NCBI GenBank assembly: GCA_947495555.1
Contig: CANLZI010000001.1
Coordinates: 1,774,861-1,838,860 of the forward strand
DNA length: 64,000 bases
Source of the DNA: an uncultured Erythrobacter sp.
GTDB lineage: Bacteria; Pseudomonadota; Alphaproteobacteria; Sphingomonadales; Sphingomonadaceae
Direction of reading: 5' to 3'
Positions 17,706 to 25,853 of this stretch are shown piece by piece. The translations under genes were made by a program, and so were the position numbers. Numbering within the stretch: the stretch's first letter is position 1; each line of letters starts with the position of its first letter. The notes under the pieces are model-generated. The model did no database searches, was not told the origin of the DNA, and saw nothing but the letters and a program-made list of their open reading frames with translations.

Positions 17706-18293
17706 ATGACCCAAACCAATATGACAACCGCCCGCAAGGCCATGATCGATAGCCAGCTGCGCACCAGCGGCATCAACGAAGAATTTGTGCTGTCGCGCAT
17801 GAACTGCGTCGCGCGCGAGGAATTTGTGCCCGAAGCGGTAAAGCCGCTCGCCTATATGGATCGTGCAATTCCGCTGGGAGAAGGGCGGTTTCTTCCCTCG
17901 CCAGTGGTGCATGGCAAGATGCTGAGCGAGGCCGCTCCCCGCCCGGACGATACGGTGTTGGTGGTTGAAAATGGCGCTTCTTACCTGGCCGAGCTTATCC
18001 GGCCTCTGGTTGCTTCGGTTGAGACTTTGTCGGCGCAAGATGCCGCCGGCTCATCTTCGGGCCGCAAGACATATTCGCTGATCATAATTGATGGCGCTGT
18101 GGAGGAACTGTCCCCCACGGTGAAGAAACGCCTGGCCGAAGGTGGCCGGATCGTGACCGGCCTGGTTGAACGCGGAGTAACCCGTTTGGCATCGGGCAAG
18201 AAAGTTGCAGGCACCATTACCTTGCAGCCGATCGCTGAAATTGGAATTCCAGTGCTCGATATGTTTGCCAAGCCGGAAAGCTGGAGCTTCTAA
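17706..18293 (+). CDS. PCMT-like protein with degenerate SAM site
   Basis: The sequence is homologous to protein-L-isoaspartate O-methyltransferases: ARKAMIDSQLRTSGI, VLSRMNCVAREEFVPEA, AYMDRAIPLGEGRFLPSP and a C-terminal AEGGRIVTGL strand. The SAM-binding loop, normally GxGSGY, reads VVENGASYLAELI here. The segment that should bind the ribose appears shortened (VETLSAQDAAGSSSGRK). At 195 residues it is slightly short, so catalysis is doubtful. It sits 2 bases upstream of tolC and shares its promoter. The ATG at 17706 is preceded by GAAGAGA. Confidence 0.82.
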   Translation: MTQTNMTTARKAMIDSQLRTSGINEEFVLSRMNCVAREEFVPEAVKPLAYMDRAIPLGEGRFLPSPVVHGKMLSEAAPRPDDTVLVVENGASYLAELIRPLVASVETLSAQDAAGSSSGRKTYSLIIIDGAVEELSPTVKKRLAEGGRIVTGLVERGVTRLASGKKVAGTITLQPIAEIGIPVLDMFAKPESWSF

Positions 18294-18295
18294 GA

Positions 18296-19807
18296 ATGCC
18301 GAAAAACGGGTTGCGATGGACGTGTTGTCTGGCTGTGATGGCTGGCTGCAGCGCAATGGCCACCACCCCGGCCTATGGCGAGACCCTGCGTGAGGCTCTG
18401 GCCAAGGCATATATGACGAACCCTTCGTTGGAAGCCTCGCGGGCCGAACAGCGCGCCACTGATGAAGATGTACCGATTGCGAAGGCCAGCGGTCTGCCGG
18501 ATCTCAGCGTTGCTGGTACGCATATCGAATTTATCAAACGCTCGGCCAATAGTTTTACCGCGCCCGAACGCACCATCACCATTGGCCCCGATCTCACCAT
18601 GCCGCTTTATGCGGGTGGAGCGATCCGCAATTCGATCAAAGCAGCCAAAGAGCGTGTGGCCGCCGGCCAAGCCGGGCTAAGGGGTGCAGAAAGCTCCATT
18701 TTTGCCCAGGTTGTCGCCGCCTATATGGATGTGCTGCGAACCGAGGCTTTGGTCGCTTTGTCGCAAAATCAGGTGGACGTCCTAACCGTCAATCTGGAGG
18801 CGACACGAGACCGGTTTGAAATCGGCGATTTGACCCGTACCGATATCGCTCAATCCGAATCGCGCCTAGCCTTGGCGCAAAGCGACATGCAAAACGCGCG
18901 GGCCAATCTGATTGGCGCACGCGAAGACTACATTCGTTTGGTCGGCAACGCGCCAGGAAATTTGGAGGCACCCCCTCCCCTGCCGGGCCTTCCCGCAACC
19001 GTGGGTGAAGCGGTAGTGATCGCGCTGGAAAACAATCCGGATCTGGTTGCCGCCAAAGAGCGCGTGCAGGCAGCAGGATATGACAGCGAAGTTGCCGGTG
19101 CTGGCCGACTGCCAACGGTCGGTTTGTTTGGCAATTATGACTACACCGACTTCTACGGAACATTGGGCGGACCCATCGCATCTGACTTCACTCAGTCAGA
19201 GCGAACTGCCAATATTGGCGTTCAGGTAACAATCCCGATTTTCCAAGGTGGAGCGCCCGCTGCACGGCAACGTCAGGCCTTCGCGCGCGAAACGGCGGCA
19301 ATGGAAAATGTCATCGCCACCGAACGTCTGGTGATCGACAATGTTCGCTCCTCCTATTCCAGCTGGCAGGCGTCGAACGCGGTTATCGAAAGCTCGCAAG
19401 CCGCCGTTGCTGCCGCAGAACTCAGCCTTGAAGGCGTAAGAGCAGAAAATTCGATCGGAAATCGGTCAATTTTGGACGTGTTGAATGCCGAGCAGGAATT
19501 GCTGACGGCCCGGGCGCAATTGGTCACATCACGCCGCAATGCTTATGTCGCCGGCTTTGCTCTTCTAGCCACCATGGGGCGAGCCGAGGCGCGCGATCTC
19601 AATCTGGATACCGGCGGTGTGCTGTATGATCCTCAGGTCAATTATGATCGAGTTCGAGGCCAAATCTTCGATTGGCAACGCGATCCAGAGCCCGTGGCAA
19701 AATCTATCAGCACAGCTGACGTTCCGGCACCGAATGCAACGATCGACATTTCTGGCGACACCGGTCTGGCCGCACCAGCCAGCACAAATGACGCGGTAAG
19801 TGATTGA
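18296..19807 (+). CDS. tolC: TolC family outer-membrane channel
   Basis: TolC-type proteins form trimeric outer-membrane beta-barrels with a periplasmic alpha-helical tunnel for type I secretion and RND efflux. The protein has a signal peptide (AMATTPAYG, then mature ETLREALAKAYMTNPSLEASRAE) and two structural repeats. Hallmarks are PLYAGGAIRNSIKAAKERVAAGQAGLRGAE, DRFEIGDLTRTDIAQSESRLALA, FQGGAPAARQRQA and GNRSILDVLNAEQELLTARAQL. It is 503 residues long. The last 60 residues are a low-complexity tail. No efflux pump gene is adjacent. Confidence 0.93.
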   Translation: MPKNGLRWTCCLAVMAGCSAMATTPAYGETLREALAKAYMTNPSLEASRAEQRATDEDVPIAKASGLPDLSVAGTHIEFIKRSANSFTAPERTITIGPDLTMPLYAGGAIRNSIKAAKERVAAGQAGLRGAESSIFAQVVAAYMDVLRTEALVALSQNQVDVLTVNLEATRDRFEIGDLTRTDIAQSESRLALAQSDMQNARANLIGAREDYIRLVGNAPGNLEAPPPLPGLPATVGEAVVIALENNPDLVAAKERVQAAGYDSEVAGAGRLPTVGLFGNYDYTDFYGTLGGPIASDFTQSERTANIGVQVTIPIFQGGAPAARQRQAFARETAAMENVIATERLVIDNVRSSYSSWQASNAVIESSQAAVAAAELSLEGVRAENSIGNRSILDVLNAEQELLTARAQLVTSRRNAYVAGFALLATMGRAEARDLNLDTGGVLYDPQVNYDRVRGQIFDWQRDPEPVAKSISTADVPAPNATIDISGDTGLAAPASTNDAVSD

Positions 19808-19882
19808 CGTCACTGGTCAGGCTGGCATTCTGCGATCGCAGTCGTTCGTGATTCGGGCGTTCGTGATTTAGGGGTTTTTGCA

Positions 19883-20380
19883 ATGACACAAGGCAATGAA
19901 GCATCGGTCGAGGAAATTCTCGAATCGATCAAGAAAGTCATTGCCCGTGACAATCGAGAAGGCGCGATGGAAACCCGTCGCAAGCGTCTCGCCGAGCAAG
20001 AGATGCCCGCGCCCGATGTCGAGGATGCCGAAGAAATTCTGGATCTGGCCGAGATGGAATTTCAGGAAGATCTGGACAGCAATCCGGAAAGTTATTCAGA
20101 CGACGAGATCGATGATGAGCAGGACGATGAAGACATCGAGCCTCCGCTGACCAAAGACGCCGTACGCAGTTCCATGCGCGACAATTTTGCCGCTCTGGCC
20201 ATGTTGGCCGAGCCAGGCGCGCAACCCCAGATCGTACGTTCAGGTGAAACCTCGCTCGAGGGAATGGTGCGCGATATGCTGCGCCCAATGTTGGCCGATT
20301 GGCTCGACAAAAACTTGCCCAATATGGTTGAAACGATGGTCCAGAAAGAGATCGCCCGCATCGCCGGCAAGAAGCGCTGA
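19883..20380 (+). CDS. DUF2497 / PopZ-like polar organizing protein
   Basis: The architecture is that of the alphaproteobacterial polar scaffold PopZ. A short N-terminal helix (SVEEILESIKKVIARD) is followed by a long acidic, proline-containing linker with a run of Asp and Glu around residues 65-95. A C-terminal helical bundle comes last (LRPMLADWLDKNLPNMVETMVQKEIARIAGKK). In Caulobacter PopZ self-assembles at the pole and tethers ParB-parS. parB and parS lie 20 kb away in this window. At 165 residues it has typical length. Identity as a functional PopZ is inferred from family. Confidence 0.82.
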   Translation: MTQGNEASVEEILESIKKVIARDNREGAMETRRKRLAEQEMPAPDVEDAEEILDLAEMEFQEDLDSNPESYSDDEIDDEQDDEDIEPPLTKDAVRSSMRDNFAALAMLAEPGAQPQIVRSGETSLEGMVRDMLRPMLADWLDKNLPNMVETMVQKEIARIAGKKR

Positions 20381-20410
20381 CGGCCCTTCAGCGACACCAA
20401 TCTGCCACTC

Positions 20411-20809
20411 ATGCAAAAGCCATCCAAAATTGACGTCGCCAAGGAGGCTCTTGCCTTCAATGGTGGTGATCAGTTGGAACGCCACATATTTCTCTGCGCA
20501 ATGAGTGAAAAGCAGAAATGCTGCTCGCGAGAGCAGGGAGAACGCTCGTGGAAATATCTCAAGCGGCGGATGAAAGAATTGGGTCTGACCGGGCCCAAAC
20601 AGACTGGCACTCCCACTGCAGCCGGTATTGGTTGCGGAGGGATGCAGCGCACCAAGGCGGATTGCCTACAGGTTTGCGCCCAAGGTCCGGTGGCGCTGGT
20701 TTGGCCCGAACGGGTTTGGTATCATTCCTGCGATGAAGAAGTGCTGGAAAAGATCATTCAGCAACACCTTATTGGTGGCACACCGGTTGAAGAATATCGC
20801 TTGGGCTAA
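20411..20809 (+). CDS. Thioredoxin-like [2Fe-2S] ferredoxin
   Basis: The 132-residue protein matches the thioredoxin-fold [2Fe-2S] ferredoxins. It shows [50 protein letters not shown], and a C-terminal helix [14 protein letters not shown]. The candidate cluster cysteines are the first in LCAMS and the pair in ADCLQVC. The role is electron transfer in the cytoplasm; the partner is unknown. It follows the PopZ-like gene by 30 bases and overlaps the convergent membrane protein gene by 4 bases. Confidence 0.85.
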   Translation: MQKPSKIDVAKEALAFNGGDQLERHIFLCAMSEKQKCCSREQGERSWKYLKRRMKELGLTGPKQTGTPTAAGIGCGGMQRTKADCLQVCAQGPVALVWPERVWYHSCDEEVLEKIIQQHLIGGTPVEEYRLG

Positions 20810-21120
20810 GGCTCAAACTTGTCCTGCTGATCATCATCCAACGGCGGAAGGTTGTTATCAACCGACGCATCGTGGCCGGTACCGTTCGATAGGAACACGA
20901 GGCCCATCAGCGCGCTCATCAGCAACATCGAAAAGCCAATGCCCAACGCCACCGCAATGTAAAAGTGAACCGAGATCGCGCCATCGCTCTTATAAAGCAG
21001 GGCCAGCGCAATCAGCACCACGCCAACGGTAATACCGAACATAAGCCGCATAAGCCGCCGATACCGGGCCCATGCGAACGCTGCGTTTTCGGGGTCATCC
21101 AAAGGTGATTTACCAACCAT
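20806..21120 (-). CDS. Hypothetical two-helix membrane protein
   Basis: The 104-residue protein has two clear membrane helices ([17 protein letters not shown] and [19 protein letters not shown]) with a short loop and an acidic C-terminal tail ([15 protein letters not shown]). The N-terminus is cytoplasmic-looking and charged. GAGGTG upstream supports the ATG at 21120. I do not recognise a family with certainty. It is divergent from the CBS-domain gene. Confidence 0.7.
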   Translation of the reverse strand: MVGKSPLDDPENAAFAWARYRRLMRLMFGITVGVVLIALALLYKSDGAISVHFYIAVALGIGFSMLLMSALMGLVFLSNGTGHDASVDNNLPPLDDDQQDKFEP

Positions 21121-21234
21121 CTGCACCTCATGGGCCGAGGTGAAATGACATGCAATCCCGGATTTGCACGACAAGATTCGCATTTTTGCATCAAAAGTGG
21201 CAATATTTGCATGTCAGAACGGGAGATAGGCAAA

Positions 21235-21666
21235 ATGGACGTCGCGCATATCATCGCAAACCGCAGCGGAAACGACATCATCACATGTGATGTTACAACC
21301 GACGTACGCACGGCCGTTCAATTGCTCGCCAACAAGCGAATTGGCGCTCTGCCGGTGATGCGTGACGGTATGCTGGCCGGAATCTTCTCGGAAAGAGACG
21401 TGTTGTACCGTCTGGCCGAGGAAGGCGAGGCCTGTTTGTCGCGCACGGTTGGCGACATTATGACCGATACGCCCATAACTGTTGATCCCTCCACAAGGGT
21501 GGACGAAGCCTTGAGCCTGATGACACGCCGCCGCATCCGCCACTTGCCCGTGATTGAGAATGGCGCGCTGAAGGCCTTCATCTCCATTGGCGATCTGGTG
21601 AAGAGCCGGATTGATGAAGTGGAGCGTGAAGCTGAGGCCATCCGGACCTATATTCAAACCGCCTGA
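21235..21666 (+). CDS. Tandem CBS-domain protein
   Basis: This is a small stand-alone protein of two CBS domains (a Bateman module) that would bind adenine nucleotides. Domain 1 covers about residues 10-62 (TAVQLLANKRIGALPVM, GIFSERDVL). Domain 2 covers residues 70-130 (VGDIMTDTPITVDPSTRV, LMTRRRIRHLPVIENG, FISIGDLVKS). The start is uncertain: ATGs at 21211 and 21235 are both possible, and I prefer 21235 because GATAGG lies just upstream. Partner and ligand are unknown. Confidence 0.85.
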   Translation: MDVAHIIANRSGNDIITCDVTTDVRTAVQLLANKRIGALPVMRDGMLAGIFSERDVLYRLAEEGEACLSRTVGDIMTDTPITVDPSTRVDEALSLMTRRRIRHLPVIENGALKAFISIGDLVKSRIDEVEREAEAIRTYIQTA

Positions 21667-21725
21667 CCGCTCGCGTTGCACCAGATCAGCTTGCCGTTAG
21701 GGCAAGGAACACCTAAGTTAGCGTC

Positions 21726-22052
21726 ATGTCATCGCTAACCCTCACTCCTGCCGCAGCCAAGCGCGTTGCATGGATTGCCGAGAAACAGGCAAAGCCAGCC
21801 GTCTTGCGATTGTCTGTCGAAGGCGGAGGCTGTTCGGGCTTTCAATATAAGTTTGACCTGTCCGAAGGCGCCGAAAACGACGATTTGGTCAGCGAAACCG
21901 ACGGGGTTACCCTGGTGGTCGATCCCATCAGCCTGGATTTGGTAAGCGGCAGCGTGGTCGATTTTGTCGAATCCCTGGGTGGTGCGGCATTCCGGGTTGA
22001 AAACCCCAATGCGGCAGCGGGCTGTGGATGCGGGTCAAGTTTCGGTATTTAA
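21726..22052 (+). CDS. erpA: Iron-sulfur cluster insertion protein (A-type carrier)
   Basis: A-type carriers hold and pass Fe-S clusters to client apoproteins. The three conserved cysteines are present: Cys36 in EGGGCSGFQYKF and Cys100/Cys102 in the GCGCGSSF tail. At 108 residues it is typical of ErpA or IscA; the spacing fits ErpA best. It precedes xth by 37 bases, a gene order I recall from other alphaproteobacteria. Confidence 0.92.
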   Translation: MSSLTLTPAAAKRVAWIAEKQAKPAVLRLSVEGGGCSGFQYKFDLSEGAENDDLVSETDGVTLVVDPISLDLVSGSVVDFVESLGGAAFRVENPNAAAGCGCGSSFGI

Positions 22053-22089
22053 ATTAGACCCGGCGACTATCTTGCGGCAGTAGAGTCGC

Positions 22090-22887
22090 ATGAAGATCGC
22101 CACATACAACATCAACGGAATCAAAGCGCGCCTGCCGCGGCTGAAGGAATGGCTGGTCGAGACCCGGCCTACAGTTGCTTGCTTGCAAGAAATCAAGAGT
22201 CAGGATGAGGGCTTTCCCGCATCCGAATTTGAAGAGATCGGGTATTCTGCCATCTGGCACGGCCAAAAGAGCTTCAACGGCGTGGCCATATTGACCGATA
22301 ACGAAGCCTGCCCCGATGGTCCGCAAGAAATCCAGCGTGGATTGGGGATAGCAGGGCCAGGCGATTCCACCGAAGAGCAGGCGCGATATCTCGAAGCCGA
22401 TGTAAACGGTGTGAGAATTGTCTGCATCTATTTGCCCAACGGCAACCCTCTGCCCGGACCAAAGTTCGATTACAAAATCGCCTGGATGGAGAAATTGCGC
22501 GGCCGGATGGGCCAGATCTGGGCTGAGGAAGTGCCCTGCGCGGTTGTCGGTGATTACAATGTCATACCGGAAGATGACGATGTATGGGCCACCAAGGCCA
22601 TGGCTTCGGATGCTCTGATGCAGCCCGAATCGCGCGCCGCCTATGGCCGCTTGCTCGCCGATGGCTGGACCGATGCGGTGCGCTCGTTGAATCCACGCGG
22701 CGGATTGTGGACCTATTGGGATTACCAGCGCGGCGCCTGGCAGCGCGACCACGGCTTCCGAATCGATCACCTGTTGCTCTCACCAGAACTGGCTGACCGC
22801 CTGGACAGCGTAGGCGTAGATCGTGAGCATCGCGGTCGCGAGAAGGCCAGCGATCATGCGCCCGTTTGTTGCCATCTGGCCGACTAG
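22090..22887 (+). CDS. xth: Exodeoxyribonuclease III
   Basis: This is the main AP endonuclease and 3'-phosphodiesterase of base-excision repair, of the EEP superfamily. Catalytic motifs are in order: TYNINGIKARL (Asn), CLQEIKSQ (metal Glu34-type), YLPNGNPLPGPKFDYK, GDYNVIPEDDD (catalytic Asp and Asn), and a C-terminal ASDHAPVCC with the general-base histidine. RIDHLLLS precedes it. The 265 residues match the family length. Confidence 0.95.
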   Translation: MKIATYNINGIKARLPRLKEWLVETRPTVACLQEIKSQDEGFPASEFEEIGYSAIWHGQKSFNGVAILTDNEACPDGPQEIQRGLGIAGPGDSTEEQARYLEADVNGVRIVCIYLPNGNPLPGPKFDYKIAWMEKLRGRMGQIWAEEVPCAVVGDYNVIPEDDDVWATKAMASDALMQPESRAAYGRLLADGWTDAVRSLNPRGGLWTYWDYQRGAWQRDHGFRIDHLLLSPELADRLDSVGVDREHRGREKASDHAPVCCHLAD

Positions 22888-22913
22888 CCAGAGTGCGGCA
22901 TAACGCTCATGCG

Positions 22914-22948
22914 AAAAGGCCCCTCGCCGCATATGCGACAAGAGGCCT
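22914..22948 (-). terminator. Terminator between xth and the SleB-like gene
   Basis: A 15-base stem (AGGCCCCTCGCCGCA with TGCGACAAGAGGCCT) closes on a 2-base turn. It pairs fully only on the reverse strand, using G-U pairs, and is followed there by TTTT. It lies 26 bases after the SleB-like stop and may also slow xth transcripts. Confidence 0.6.
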
Positions 22949-22973
22949 GTTCTTAAAATTCTGCACCAGCGGA

Positions 22974-23636
22974 TCAACGATAGAAGATATGCGTGTCGAT
23001 CGTTGCGCGGCGTGTTTTCTTACGGCTCCAGCTAGGGCGCACGTAATTGGCATGGAAGTAGAGCGAATCTTGCGCTTCGCTGTCCCAATGGCCTTCATGC
23101 GCGATCCGAGCGATTGCTTTGGCCCGCGACCAAGCGTTTGATCCGGTGCGAATGCGCGGCATCTGGCCGCCCTTCACAAAGGAGAACTGCGCCCGTTGGT
23201 AAACAACGCCGCAATAGCTTGATGGGAAACGCGGCGATTCGGCACGGTTGATGACGACTTGCGCCACAGCCAATTGTCCGGCGAGCGGTTCGCCCCGCGA
23301 TTCAAAATAGACTGCACCGGCAAGGCACTGCATTTCTTCCGACAGGGTGTAATCCTTGTCAGTTATGGAAACGAGTTGGCGCAATGAGCCAGCCTTTGGT
23401 TTTGCAACCAGCTGATCAGCGTTAGCTTCATTCTCAGCCGAAGGGTCCGCCAATGGCTGAACAACTTCTTCTGCGATGAATACAGGCTCTACCGAGAGAT
23501 CTGCGGCGGCGATTGTTTGATTGGATTCAATTTCGGAATCCTGTGCGATCGCGCCGGAAATATCGGCGGAGGCAAAGGTCAATCCTAATGCGGCCACAAT
23601 AGCTGCGGCACTTAATGTATGGGTCTTACGACTCAT
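22974..23636 (-). CDS. Exported cell-wall hydrolase, SleB/Hydrolase_2 family
   Basis: This is a periplasmic peptidoglycan hydrolase of 220 residues. A signal peptide (AAAIVAALGLTFASADISG) leads into a variable acidic linker. The Hydrolase_2 domain runs from about residue 97: CLAGAVYFESRGEPLAGQLAVAQVVINR, with the likely catalytic Glu, then FSFVKGG and RAKAIARIA, ending YFHANYVRPSWSR. The family includes the spore lytic enzyme SleB, but non-sporing alphaproteobacteria carry several paralogues of general wall-remodelling type. Confidence 0.88.
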   Translation of the reverse strand: MSRKTHTLSAAAIVAALGLTFASADISGAIAQDSEIESNQTIAAADLSVEPVFIAEEVVQPLADPSAENEANADQLVAKPKAGSLRQLVSITDKDYTLSEEMQCLAGAVYFESRGEPLAGQLAVAQVVINRAESPRFPSSYCGVVYQRAQFSFVKGGQMPRIRTGSNAWSRAKAIARIAHEGHWDSEAQDSLYFHANYVRPSWSRKKTRRATIDTHIFYR

Positions 23637-23837
23637 TTATCCGTCACTTTGAGCGGTGGACGAGCTCAGACGCAGGCTTGGACCTGATTGCGTAATCGAA
23701 TTTTTTGTGGGTCCGGTTATTATGGCCTGCCGGCCGCCCCCCGTCTGCGTGCTAACTCGATGACCGTATTGTCAATCAGAGCCGCCTGCGCACTTGGAAG
23801 CTGGCGGTCAGGTAGTCATATCCGGCTGAGGGTCAAG

Positions 23838-24176
23838 TTAACGCGGCTCAGATACGACGAACCGTTCTGCATCCGCGACGTCTACCTCAATCACCCATAT
23901 ATCGGGGTCTTGGCGGTGACGTTTTTCGATGTATTCGCCAATTTCTGATGGTTTTTCAGGATTTTCCCGCTTTGCAGCAATATATGGTCGTGTGCCGTCC
24001 AGTTGGGGCATTCTTTCGAAAAGTACTGCGTTTCTACCACGATACATAGTTAATATGAGTACGGTTCCCGCATCGCGTTCGCCCCGTTTCAGGACCGTTG
24101 CAAAACCACCCTCGGCCTGAACCGAGCGAATAAGGCCTGCCACCTCCAAATGGGCGGGCAGTCGCGCGTCCTCCAT
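23838..24176 (-). CDS. DUF1491 family protein
   Basis: The start at 24176 gives 112 residues matching DUF1491, whose function is unknown: DARLPAHLEVAGLIRSVQAE, GGFATVLKRGERDAGTVLIL, and a C-terminal DPDIWVIEVDVADAERFV. It starts one base after the stop of the thioesterase gene, which points to a ptsN-thioesterase-DUF1491 operon. About 200 bases between its stop and the SleB-like gene hold only that gene's promoter region. Confidence 0.83.
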   Translation of the reverse strand: MEDARLPAHLEVAGLIRSVQAEGGFATVLKRGERDAGTVLILTMYRGRNAVLFERMPQLDGTRPYIAAKRENPEKPSEIGEYIEKRHRQDPDIWVIEVDVADAERFVVSEPR

Positions 24177-24177
24177 G

Positions 24178-24651
24178 TTATCCGCGGCCCTTGATATAGC
24201 CATCCAGGCTGGACAGGGCGATCCGCGAGCGCATGAATGTGCCGGTACCGCGACCAATTTCATCGCCTTCAGCGTCAATCAGCCGACTTTCCGCCACAAA
24301 CACGCGCCGTTTACCGCTGATCCAACGGCCCTCCGCTGTCACTTCCCCTGCACGGACAGGCTTGGTGAAGTGCAAATTGAAGCTGGTGGTGAGCAGGAAT
24401 CGATCTGTCGCCAGAGTATTGGCCGCATAAAAGGCGGCATCGTCGAGCATTTTGAAATAGATCGTGCCATGCGCAGCACCAGCTGCATGAAATGACGATT
24501 CATCAATCTGAAATGTGAGCGAGCAGCGCCCTTCGCCCTCGATCAGGAGTTGAGAGCTGAACTTCTGGTTGATCGGCGCGGACGCATAAAGCTGTTCCAG
24601 CGCCCGATAATGCCGTTCGGCCCCGTCGTGGCCCTGCTGCTCAGGCGGCAT
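24178..24651 (-). CDS. PaaI-family hotdog thioesterase
   Basis: This is a hotdog-fold acyl-CoA thioesterase of about 157 residues. Core features are FHAAGAAHGTIYFKMLDDAAFYAANTL with the long central helix, LTTSFNLHFTKPVRAGEVTAEGRW, and RLIDAEGDEIGRGTGTFM. The acyl-CoA substrate is unknown. The ATG at 24651 overlaps the end of ptsN by 11 bases, so coupled translation is likely. Confidence 0.82.
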   Translation of the reverse strand: MPPEQQGHDGAERHYRALEQLYASAPINQKFSSQLLIEGEGRCSLTFQIDESSFHAAGAAHGTIYFKMLDDAAFYAANTLATDRFLLTTSFNLHFTKPVRAGEVTAEGRWISGKRRVFVAESRLIDAEGDEIGRGTGTFMRSRIALSSLDGYIKGRG

Positions 24652-25102
24652 CGCGTTCAAGCTTGTTGCTGAGCAAGGCAAACAGCGCTTCGGGATCAGA
24701 CGTTTCGCTTAAAGCTGTATGGGTCGCGTCATCGCGGACCAATCGCGAGATTGCCGCAAGCGCGTGAAGATGGGTCACACCCGCTTTTTCAGGCGAAAGC
24801 ATGCCAAATACGATGTCCACGGGCATTCCATCAGCTGCATCAAAATTCACCGGCGTTTCCAGTCGCAGCAATACAACAGTGGGCCTGTTCACATGGGTTG
24901 AACGGGTATGTGGGATCGCAACACCACGCCCAAAACCGGTTGAACCCAAATTCTCGCGCTCTTCCAATCCATCGAGCGTCTCAAACTCGTCGACTCCATA
25001 AACATTGGCAAAAGCCTGCGCGACACAGGCCAATGTTTCGTGCTTGTCCGCAGGACGCACCGAAGCCACCGCTTCCGGGAGCAATTTAAAGTTCACATTC
25101 AT
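24641..25102 (-). CDS. ptsN: Nitrogen PTS enzyme IIA
   Basis: EIIA-Ntr is the terminal phospho-acceptor of the regulatory PTS (PtsP-PtsO-PtsN), which links carbon and nitrogen state to transport and potassium control. The active His65 lies in GRGVAIPHTRS, and the rest of the domain matches (ENLGSTGFGRG, VDIVFGMLSPEKAG, HLHALAAISRLV). It is 153 residues long. It follows hpf on the same strand, the order common near rpoN in proteobacteria. No rpoN or permease is seen here. Confidence 0.93.
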   Translation of the reverse strand: MNVNFKLLPEAVASVRPADKHETLACVAQAFANVYGVDEFETLDGLEERENLGSTGFGRGVAIPHTRSTHVNRPTVVLLRLETPVNFDAADGMPVDIVFGMLSPEKAGVTHLHALAAISRLVRDDATHTALSETSDPEALFALLSNKLERDAA

Positions 25103-25195
25103 AACAAAAGTGCTTTGGTACCTATTGTGCTTCGTCGATTATACCGCGCGAATATCCCATGGCCTTGAGGCCAAAATCAGGACTGCGCAGCCGAG

Positions 25196-25240
25196 AAACC
25201 ACCTATCCTTACCTGTCGAGGTGAGGTTCTGTGGTGGTTT
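25196..25240. other. Two-tier hairpin between hpf and ptsN
   Basis: Outer arms AAACCACC and GGTGGTTT enclose an inner ACCTGTCGAGGT hairpin. It starts at the hpf stop and lies about 95 bases before ptsN. There is no T-run, so it may be a weak terminator, a processing site or a ptsN leader structure. Confidence 0.35.
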
Positions 25241-25803
25241 TAGCGTGGCTCGACCCAACCGATCGACCCGTCTGAGCGGCGATAAACCATATTATGGCGC
25301 CCGGTGCTACCATTTTTGAAAAAGAGTGCCGGCGTATCGCGCAAATCCAGCATCATGACCGCGTCTGCGACCGAGCTTTCCGGGATGAATGTTTTGGTTT
25401 CCGCAATGATGGGCGGCGCATCTGCAACAACCTCTTCTTCAGGTTCGTCAGCAGCGAAGATGACATAGGCTGCCTCTTCTTCCTTTTGCGCATGGCTCAT
25501 TTGCGAATGGCGGTCATGCAGCCGTCGTTTGTAGCGGCGCAATTGCGTATCGATCTTGGCGGCGGCCGCATCCAGCGCGGTGTGCGCATCATGCGCTTCG
25601 CCCCGCGCCTTCAGGATCAGGCCTTGCATCACATGGGTCACAATATCGCAGCTGAACGCACCAGCCGGGGCCTTGCCAAAGGTCACATGCGAGGAAATCG
25701 CGCGATCAAAATATTTGTCAACGATCCCGCCCAATCGATCATCGACATGCTCTCGCAGCGCGTCGCCTGTGGCCATCTGGTGTCCTGAAACGCGTATATC
25801 CAT
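25240..25803 (-). CDS. hpf: Long-form ribosome hibernation promoting factor
   Basis: HPF binds 30S subunits in starvation and joins 70S ribosomes into inactive 100S dimers. The N-terminal S30AE domain (MDIRVSGHQMATGDALREHVDDRL to ALDAAAAKIDTQLRRYKRRL) is followed by a linker. A C-terminal dimerisation domain of the long form ends VYRRSDGSIGWVEPR. Its 187 residues fit long HPF, which forms the dimer alone without RMF. It lies immediately upstream of ptsN. Confidence 0.93.
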   Translation of the reverse strand: MDIRVSGHQMATGDALREHVDDRLGGIVDKYFDRAISSHVTFGKAPAGAFSCDIVTHVMQGLILKARGEAHDAHTALDAAAAKIDTQLRRYKRRLHDRHSQMSHAQKEEEAAYVIFAADEPEEEVVADAPPIIAETKTFIPESSVADAVMMLDLRDTPALFFKNGSTGRHNMVYRRSDGSIGWVEPR

Positions 25804-25853
25804 GTTCGCCTAAGCTCCTTCTTTTCTATCAACACCAGTGCGGAGGGTTTGCA

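Noticed and set aside
22915-22929. 15-base identity AAAGGCCCCTCGCCG at 22915 and 49369
   Set aside because: Two copies of a GC-rich terminator-like sequence; coincidence or a common hairpin arm is enough to explain it.
23637-23837. 200-base spacer between the SleB-like gene and the DUF1491 gene, checked for tRNA or small ORF
   Set aside because: No T-loop signature, no ribosome site and no terminator; only the SleB-like promoter region.
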